Positions 37,544 through 43,384 of a stretch of 43,384 nucleotides of DNA are shown here, piece by piece. The translations under genes and the position numbers were made by a program. Origin of the DNA: Mesorhizobium alhagi CCNWXJ12-2 (lineage in GTDB: Bacteria > Pseudomonadota > Alphaproteobacteria > Rhizobiales > Rhizobiaceae); NCBI RefSeq assembly GCF_000236565.1, contig NZ_AHAM01000057.1:1-43384 (forward strand). The letters are read 5' to 3'. Below the pieces are notes generated by a model. It did no database searches. It was not told the origin of the DNA and was given only the letters and a program-made list of their open reading frames with translations. Numbering within the stretch: the stretch's first letter is position 1; each line of letters begins with the position of its first letter.

Positions 37544-39733
37544 GTGATCGAAGCGCAGGTTTTGACCAATTTGAAGACACTTTATCGACGCTCTTTTCCA
37601 GAGAACACCCGCCAACAGATCCGAAACACGATCAAATTTGTTCGCGGCACACGAGCCAACCCGAAAGCTCAGATCAACCGTAGGGTCACCACGAGCTTTC
37701 CAATGAAAAAGATGCTGTGGCGGTTGGCCAAGCGGTATTCGTTAATAAAGCGCCCGCCTACCCAGCCCATTAACAAACCGATCAAAAATTCCATTCCAGA
37801 GGTTATCCGACTAGCGGGCGAGCTTCATGCTGCGGGGCGACTTGAAGAGGCGCTGCTTCTCTCGACCGAGGCCGTACACCGCTCGCCAAAAAGCGGAAGC
37901 GCACTGCGCGTTCACGCGAGAATATTAATCGACATGGGCCGCCTCAACGAGGTGCCCGGGCTCTCCCGCGCCGAAGCTAAGGCGCTGGTCAAGATAGCGG
38001 CTAACGCTAAAATGACCTTAATAGCGGAAGCGAAAGAGCTTGCCGCAGCGTGGCGGCTCGGCGATGCTCTCGCAAAAGTCAACGCATCACTATCGATTGC
38101 CCCGTCGCAAGCGGCTTATCGGCTCCGTGCTACGATCCTTGCCCAAATGGGAGACAAAGTGCGGGCGGTTGAAGCGAACCGGGAACTGCTCGCTCTCAAT
38201 CCTCTCGACATTGCTGGATATCGCCAGCTTAGGGCTCTCGGCGAGGAGCTCCCTCCGGTTTCGATGGAAATCGCGCTTGAGGCCGTGAACTGCATGGGCG
38301 GCACTTCAACGGCGTACCTGCGCGCTGCGGAGTGTTTATATTTCTTTGGGATATTCGACGCCGTTTTGCAGGTTTGCGAAATGGGCCTCGCAGTTGCCGA
38401 AGCCGAGAAGGAGGGCGAGCGGCGAGCAAAGACGCTTTACAACCTGCTACTGCACAAAGGGTACGCGCTTGAGGCCATGCACCGCCATGAGCAGGCTCTC
38501 AGTCTCTATCAGGCCATGTCCTCGGGCACCTTTGAAGAGCGCAGCGTTGTTCCCATCGCCAGATGTCTTCTGGAGTTGGGGCAGCCGGAGAAGGGCGAGG
38601 CGATATTGCGACGGGCGTATGTTGGCGGACCGGACCCGCAGCCATTTTCCCCGCTGACCATGGACCTTCTGCAGGCCAAGGGAGATATCCGCGAAGCTTA
38701 TGCGCTCTACAGGAAGCGTCCTATCAGCTTGGCGTTGGCGAAGACGTTCAAAGCCGAGAAGCACCCGCTGGACCTTTACATCCTGTCAGAAGAATATCGG
38801 AACAAGAAGGCCCTGATATTGGCGGAGGGCGGTCCGGCTGACGAACTGCGGATGTGCTCGGTTTATGGGGAACTCGCCTCATGTTTCGACCATCTCACCA
38901 TCACCTGCGAGCCGCGCCTGCAAAGCATCATGGAGAGGAATTTCCCTGATATAACTTTTCTCCCAACCGCACGGCACAGGCGCGAGATCGTCAAAGACAT
39001 GAGCGACCGGAGCACGCTGACCGATGCGAGGCTGTTCCAACTCGTATCGGACCAAGTGATCATCGCGGCGAAAGACGCCAACCTCGTTTGCTCTCTGCTC
39101 GACACACTGGCTGATCTTCGTCCTGACCGAGAGGCGTTCCGGAGGACGAAGCGCGCGCCGCTGAAGCCGGACCCAGCGTTGAAGAAGCATTGGAAGGCCA
39201 GGACCAAAGTCGGCGGGAGGCCTAGTGTCGGTCTCTCCTGGCGTAGCATGCTGCAATCGGTTGCCCGCGACCGCCATTATTTGACGGTGAACGACCTCGC
39301 GCCGCTTGCTGACGTGGACGCCGATTTCTGGCTTTTCCAGCCCGGCGCCACACAGGAAGAGATCGAACACCTCCGCTCGTTTCTCACTCTCCACATCCCC
39401 GAAGACCTAGACCTAGTGAACGACATGGAGGGCCAGCTCGCCCTGGCTGCGAACCTGGACTACGTGATCTCCCCATTTGCCACAGCCGGTGAGCTAGCCG
39501 GCGCAGTCGGAACACCGACGTTTCTGGTCTCGACCTCAATATCCACTACATGGCGCCGAAACCCGGATGGATCGGACATTTGGCACGCCAAGACACAAAT
39601 CGTCTGGGGTAATCCCATTCACGACCGGGTGAGCGCGATGCAGGTGGTCGCAGATCAGCTTAAAGTAACACCGGCAAGCCGAGGGAAAAAACGAATACCA
39701 ACGTCGCACCCCGCTCAAGAAGCCGCGATATAG
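37544..39733 (+). CDS. TPR protein with glycosyltransferase-like (GT-B) C terminus; phage moron
   Basis: 729 residues from GTG 37544 (CGGGG upstream). A basic N-terminal stretch (1-85) leads to TPR-like helical repeats (about 88-390: AGRLEEALLLSTEAVHRSPK, EQALSLYQAMSSGTFEERSV). Residues about 430-700 look like a GT-B or heptosyltransferase-type fold: ALILAEGGPADELRMCSV, SVGLSWRS, DFWLFQPGATQEEIEHLRSF, VNDMEGQLALAANLDYVISP and GTPTFLVS. G+C is lower than the flanks (about 53% in one 60-nt row). The gene is opposite to and between two tail-fibre genes, a typical lysogenic-conversion site. It may alter surface sugars or glycosylate a fibre. Its end overlaps the tailspike gene by 19 nt. Confidence 0.75.
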   Translation: MIEAQVLTNLKTLYRRSFPENTRQQIRNTIKFVRGTRANPKAQINRRVTTSFPMKKMLWRLAKRYSLIKRPPTQPINKPIKNSIPEVIRLAGELHAAGRLEEALLLSTEAVHRSPKSGSALRVHARILIDMGRLNEVPGLSRAEAKALVKIAANAKMTLIAEAKELAAAWRLGDALAKVNASLSIAPSQAAYRLRATILAQMGDKVRAVEANRELLALNPLDIAGYRQLRALGEELPPVSMEIALEAVNCMGGTSTAYLRAAECLYFFGIFDAVLQVCEMGLAVAEAEKEGERRAKTLYNLLLHKGYALEAMHRHEQALSLYQAMSSGTFEERSVVPIARCLLELGQPEKGEAILRRAYVGGPDPQPFSPLTMDLLQAKGDIREAYALYRKRPISLALAKTFKAEKHPLDLYILSEEYRNKKALILAEGGPADELRMCSVYGELASCFDHLTITCEPRLQSIMERNFPDITFLPTARHRREIVKDMSDRSTLTDARLFQLVSDQVIIAAKDANLVCSLLDTLADLRPDREAFRRTKRAPLKPDPALKKHWKARTKVGGRPSVGLSWRSMLQSVARDRHYLTVNDLAPLADVDADFWLFQPGATQEEIEHLRSFLTLHIPEDLDLVNDMEGQLALAANLDYVISPFATAGELAGAVGTPTFLVSTSISTTWRRNPDGSDIWHAKTQIVWGNPIHDRVSAMQVVADQLKVTPASRGKKRIPTSHPAQEAAI

Positions 39734-42700
39734 CTGAACGCAAGGATCAGCGTTCCGGACGCAACCACGTTGAAGTTGGTGGCCGCGCCGCCGCTCGCAA
39801 TCGTGGACAATGCCATCTGCGATGTTGTGCCGATCCGGCCCTGCAGCTTGTTCAAATGCGTGATGTTTTCATACCAGACCTCGATCGCGCCTAGTGCGTC
39901 TGCAGACGCCAAGAAGGGCGGAAGGCTGATCCGTATCCCACCTGTTCCCGTGTGAGCCGACCAGGTGAGTTCGACGTGGCCTTTGACCAGCCGGCCGGTC
40001 TTTACCCACGAGCCTTTCTGCACCGAGTATGTCCCGACCCCCGCCGAAGTCGCGCCCGACAGCACAGGCACATAATCGGCGAACGCCACGCCGTCCTTGT
40101 ACACGATCTTCGAGGCATCGCTGATAACCGGAGTCGTGACCGGCCGAAGAAGATGGATCGCACCATTGAGTGTTGGTGAGTTCAGGAAGCGAATATCGCT
40201 GGCGCCACCATTGAGAACCCCAAAACGCTTGAAATCATGCAGCGTGATGTTGTCAATCGTGCCCCCATCGAACAGGAAGCCATGGCGAGCACCAGCATCC
40301 ATATCGCACTTGATCGTTGCCCAGGACGTCAGGCGGGTATAACCATCCTGACGGACAGGAGCGACGTCACCGACGTTGAGGTGACCCTTGACGGTCAGAT
40401 CGCAGTTGCCCGCGTCGATGCCATAGTTGTGTCGCTCCAAAAGCGGATTGAGTTGGTCAAGCATCCCGTCGACTGTTAGCTGCACCGGCAGATCAGCCGA
40501 GACGCCACGAACGTCGATCACCGCTTCGTTTACGGGCATTGTCGTGGGGAGGATATTGACCAGCGCCGATCCGCCCTTGTTGTCGGTGATCGTCTCGTTA
40601 TCGGCAAACGTTCCCGAAGGCGGGCGAAGCAGGAGAACGCCAGTCGTGCCGTTGTCGTAGACATGCAAGATTGTTGCCGTCGCAGCTGACGTTCCGCCAG
40701 TCAGCGTCGCGCCGACCGTGAAGGCCGCTGTCTGCGCATCGTAGGCGATACGAACGCCCGAGCCGCGCGAGATCACCCGTTTGACCTCGCAGGAAAGCTC
40801 GCTGTCCTGCGCGTTATTGAGCCAAGGCTCGAACCATGCCCGACGGCCGGAGCCCAAGGCCGCTTCGAAGCGGATCGCGTTCGTTACATTCTCTTCGTCC
40901 ACGCCGTCGATAGAGACGTTGGAGCCCGACGTACGGATGCCGACACCGAAGATGTTCCGCAATGTTATGTCGATGACCTTCGCGCCCTCGAAGCGGAAGT
41001 TTCCTGCCTCGTTGAAGTCCAAACCATTACTGTCGTAGACGCCGTCGATCAGCAGTTTGGTGAACGTTCCGCCGTGGTGGACGATGTTCGTAGCCGACTT
41101 GATGTGATCGACGAACTGTGCACCCAGCATGAAGGATGCTGGCGAACAGTTGAAAGCGTTGAAGCTGGAATTTGAGAACAGCGCGAGCGGGTTGGAGCTG
41201 CGGCGCTTGGAGAAATACGTTCCGATGATCTGATAAACAATCGACGCGTCGTGCGACTGGACTTGTAGCGCCTCGCCCCAGTGCGACCAGATTTTACCGC
41301 CGAACACCTGGAACAGCCGAGCGCCGTCGATGATCACCTCAGCCGGCTTTGCTTCCAGCAGCCGACGCACATCTGCGCCTGAGTACCGATTGCCGCCGTT
41401 CTTGATCTCAAGGTCATTGAAGATGATCTTGTCGCCGCCAAGGAACTCGATCAGCGGTTCGCCGCTACCTGACGAAGATGTGCCATTGTCCTGCCCGTCG
41501 ATCATGCCGTTGCTGACCGTGACATTCAGGCCAGCCTTGCCGCCTGTCAGTGTCGCGCCGGATACCGATGCGCCGGTTGAGGTTTCGGCCAGTGCAATTG
41601 TGTTGCCGTCAGCCCCTTCTTTCAGCGCCGTGACGATGACCTGATCGCCGACCTGCCTTGCCCGTGCCTTGGGGTTCACTCGCGCCGTCGAGAACAGCAG
41701 ATTCCGGGAAATGCCGTGCGAGATCGCAGTGATGCCGCTCGTGCTGGTCAAGGTTTCGCCGTTAGAGGTGTTCACCGTCATATCGAGGACGAACATGATG
41801 CCGTCGGTAGAGCTGCCGCTTTCGTAGAAGACGGCTTCAATTCGGCTGACCGAACCAGAAGTTCCGCCGGTGATGTCCTCACCCTCGACGAACGCTCCCG
41901 ACGCCCCAGTGAAGCTGATGAGCTTGAACCTGCCTTCGCCGTTTATGGCCGCAGCCAAAGCAAAGGCCGTAGCCTCTTTCGAGATTTCCGCGTTCTCACC
42001 CCGCCAGAACTCATTGAGCGCGGCAGGGTCGCCAGCGGTGGTGAGCGTGTAGGTAGTGTCACCAACGGTGAAAGTGTTCGTGTTCGTGGCGCCGCCCGTA
42101 AAGGTGAACGAGCCTGTAGCGTAGCCGCCACGCGTGCGGAAAATATTAGCAACGTTGTTCGGTACATCCGCTCCCTTGAACTCTCCGACGATCGCTCCGC
42201 CGCCGAGGTCGACGTGGATGCTGTCTGTCATATAGTCGTCGAGATAGATCCGCTTGAGCATGAACCGCTTCGATGCATCGCGGTTGACGAGCCTTCTGAT
42301 CCCCTTCGCCTCTGCGGCTATCAGGCACCGCACGAAGGCTGCGGTATCATCCGTGCCGTCCCCGAGGCACCCGCCAGAGCGGATGTCGATCTCGCCCCCC
42401 GCGAACTCGAACCATGTGCCTACACTGTCCTGGAACTTCAGGCCATGGCTCGGCTCACTTCCCACTTTGGTGTAGAGCGCCGGCGCAAGCAGGGTGCCGT
42501 TCGCGAAGCGGTTGACTATGACCTGATCGAATCCGGAGAGATCAAGCGTCGCGCCACTGGTGCACGAGTTTATTCGGGGCGCGGATAGCGAGGCAGCAAG
42601 CGTGGTGAGGTTTGCCGAGGTGTTTTGCTTGGCGTCGAGCGCCGCTTTGGTCAGGCGGAGATCCACGCGCGCGCCTGCGCCAAGCGCCAGCGGGGAGGTG

Positions 42701-42924
42701 CCCTCCTGGCCCCTAGACACGTTGATGACAGATCCAGCGCGCGACGTGGCGCGCATGATTTCCATGGAGCCATCGCCGTCGACTACCGTCAGCGGAAACC
42801 ACTCGTCGGCGCCTGGCGTCGGGAATAGGGCAGCATCGGCCGCATCCACCGTAAGCGATGTTGCGTCGTCTGCGATCGCGCCGGCAAGCGTCGAGGTGGC
42901 GTTATTGGCGACGAGCAAGCCCAT
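39715..42924 (-). CDS. Tailspike/tail fibre with beta-helix (pectate-lyase-like) fold
   Basis: 1069 residues. Residues 1-100 (MGLLVANNATSTLAGAIADD...LGAGARVDLRLTKAALDAK) are a virion-attachment part homologous to the collar fibre's. GCLGDGTDDTAAFVRCL (about 186-202) is the pectate-lyase-type entry into a right-handed beta-helix, whose repeats run to about 900. An inserted beta-module (about 270-460) carries FTFTGGATNTNTFTVGDTTY and SGAFVEGEDITGGTSGSVSR. The C-terminal tip (FADYVPVLSGATSAGVGTYS to the end) resembles fibre-tip domains. It probably binds or cleaves host polysaccharide. ATG 42924 directly follows the previous stop TAA. Confidence 0.88.
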   Translation of the reverse strand: MGLLVANNATSTLAGAIADDATSLTVDAADAALFPTPGADEWFPLTVVDGDGSMEIMRATSRAGSVINVSRGQEGTSPLALGAGARVDLRLTKAALDAKQNTSANLTTLAASLSAPRINSCTSGATLDLSGFDQVIVNRFANGTLLAPALYTKVGSEPSHGLKFQDSVGTWFEFAGGEIDIRSGGCLGDGTDDTAAFVRCLIAAEAKGIRRLVNRDASKRFMLKRIYLDDYMTDSIHVDLGGGAIVGEFKGADVPNNVANIFRTRGGYATGSFTFTGGATNTNTFTVGDTTYTLTTAGDPAALNEFWRGENAEISKEATAFALAAAINGEGRFKLISFTGASGAFVEGEDITGGTSGSVSRIEAVFYESGSSTDGIMFVLDMTVNTSNGETLTSTSGITAISHGISRNLLFSTARVNPKARARQVGDQVIVTALKEGADGNTIALAETSTGASVSGATLTGGKAGLNVTVSNGMIDGQDNGTSSSGSGEPLIEFLGGDKIIFNDLEIKNGGNRYSGADVRRLLEAKPAEVIIDGARLFQVFGGKIWSHWGEALQVQSHDASIVYQIIGTYFSKRRSSNPLALFSNSSFNAFNCSPASFMLGAQFVDHIKSATNIVHHGGTFTKLLIDGVYDSNGLDFNEAGNFRFEGAKVIDITLRNIFGVGIRTSGSNVSIDGVDEENVTNAIRFEAALGSGRRAWFEPWLNNAQDSELSCEVKRVISRGSGVRIAYDAQTAAFTVGATLTGGTSAATATILHVYDNGTTGVLLLRPPSGTFADNETITDNKGGSALVNILPTTMPVNEAVIDVRGVSADLPVQLTVDGMLDQLNPLLERHNYGIDAGNCDLTVKGHLNVGDVAPVRQDGYTRLTSWATIKCDMDAGARHGFLFDGGTIDNITLHDFKRFGVLNGGASDIRFLNSPTLNGAIHLLRPVTTPVISDASKIVYKDGVAFADYVPVLSGATSAGVGTYSVQKGSWVKTGRLVKGHVELTWSAHTGTGGIRISLPPFLASADALGAIEVWYENITHLNKLQGRIGTTSQMALSTIASGGAATNFNVVASGTLILAFSYIAAS

Positions 42925-43203
42925 TTAGTGGCAATCCCTGATGCGAAGGCGGAAACAGACTTCCTTGGTCAAGCCAAGTTCGGTCACGGCGGTTACGGTG
43001 ATGGTGGCCTCGTCGAGATCGGCGCCGCCGGAGATCCAGACCTTGGCGATGGTGAGCGACACCTCAACCTCGTCGACAACGGCGGTGCTGCCGGCGACCG
43101 TTGCGGTAGCCGACAGCAGGCTGTCGCCGTCGCCGAGCCAGCGGTGGAAACGGATGTCGTAGGGCATCACGTCGCTGGGGGTTTTCGTGTACGTCCCGAG
43201 CAT
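42925..43203 (-). CDS. Phage fiber-tail adaptor-like protein (92 aa)
   Basis: Starts MLGTYTKTPSDVMPYDIRFH. It is an all-beta small protein: WLGDGDSLLSATATVAGSTA, VSLTIAKVWISGGADLDEAT and ITVTAVTELGLTKEVCFRLR. This pattern (start with LGT.TK.P.DV..YDI, then WLGDGD and VWISGG) is typical of proteins annotated as phage fiber-tail adaptors, which join fibres to the tail. Gene order supports it: it directly precedes the tailspike. ATG 43203 overlaps the upstream stop. Confidence 0.82.
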   Translation of the reverse strand: MLGTYTKTPSDVMPYDIRFHRWLGDGDSLLSATATVAGSTAVVDEVEVSLTIAKVWISGGADLDEATITVTAVTELGLTKEVCFRLRIRDCH

Positions 43204-43384
43204 CAGAAAACCTCGTTGGCTGGGGTGCGCACGGTGGAAACGGGCTCGGGGCCGACGATCATGGCCGGCTGCGCCTCAACGACCATTTCGCGGGGCTCGC
43301 GCTCGAGGGTCATGAACTGCGCCGACTCGCGCAGGAAGCGGAGGACCAGACCGAGTTCCATGTCGAAGGAGATGCTGGGGGGGG
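43203..43384 (-). CDS. Virion-operon protein, C-terminal 59 codons (runs off the right edge)
   Basis: The leftward frame is open from the window edge to TGA 43205-43203, which overlaps the ATG of the adaptor gene. The visible part reads FDMELGLVLRFLRESAQFMT, LEREPREMVVEAQPAMIVGP and ends TPANEVF. It is acidic and partly helical, with no domain visible. It is too little to name; likely a small tail or neck protein of the same operon. Confidence 0.6.
   Translation of the reverse strand, partial: PPSISFDMELGLVLRFLRESAQFMTLEREPREMVVEAQPAMIVGPEPVSTVRTPANEVF

Noticed and set aside
1-43384. Integrase, repressor, terminase, portal or capsid gene, and CRISPR arrays
   Set aside because: Looked for on both strands; no ORF carries the expected motifs and no regularly spaced repeats are present. 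The structural genes probably lie beyond the right edge.

Overview
The window is the left end of an integrated temperate phage in a high-G+C bacterium, most likely an alphaproteobacterium of the rhizobial kind; this is inferred from composition, codon use and the style of the phage proteins. Bases 1-2250 are host DNA: the N-terminal 750 codons of a large leftward surface protein with Ig/cadherin-like repeats. At 2505-2556 lies the 3' half of a tRNA-Val(GAC) with no 5' half, which marks the phage-host junction. No integrase, repressor, terminase, portal or capsid gene is visible; these should lie to the right of the window.

2660-9505 (+) is one tightly overlapping operon of 15 small genes, several with zinc ribbons. 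The recognisable members are a DUF1643 protein, a BrnA-like protein, a Gp37/Gp68 (DUF5131) three-cysteine protein and a small HTH protein. It ends at a bidirectional terminator. Everything from 9567 to the right edge is mostly leftward late DNA. The lysis cassette (9567-12315) has a muramidase endolysin whose peptidoglycan-binding half sits in the -1 frame, several small membrane proteins and a nested pair of spanin-like genes. Next is a single 16.4-kb ORF (12405-28856, 5483 aa) that strings together a lysozyme-like domain, an M15-type peptidase, a hydrophobic Ala/Gly-rich region, a pyrophosphatase-like domain, an adenine-specific methyltransferase, a SNF2-type helicase, a zincin, an ADP-ribosyltransferase-like domain and a PLxRFG region. 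A 367-residue Ala1 intein interrupts the helicase Walker A motif. A 133-codon gene with its own ribosome site and typical codon use is overprinted on the linker before the methyltransferase.

29818-43384 carries virion genes, read right to left: fiber-tail adaptor, beta-helix tailspike, collar-type tail fibre, nozzle-like protein, a small coiled protein, VRR-NUC-like nuclease, GNAT acetyltransferase, an S74 chaperone-domain protein split by an amber codon, an HNH homing endonuclease and a probable internal virion protein. Two rightward islands interrupt this operon: a ribbon-helix-helix regulator plus small membrane protein (29399-29805), and a small protein plus a TPR/glycosyltransferase-like moron (37361-39733).

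Four late units (lysis, giant protein, S74 gene, tail fibre) share one leader: a -10-like box, 13-15 nt, the 13-mer GCGCATGACGTGC, then a small hairpin at the Shine-Dalgarno site. This appears to be a phage-specific late-gene control element. The overall picture is a podovirus-like temperate phage that may inject a very large multi-enzyme protein with its DNA; the frameshift and amber codon suggest either recoding or the start of prophage decay.
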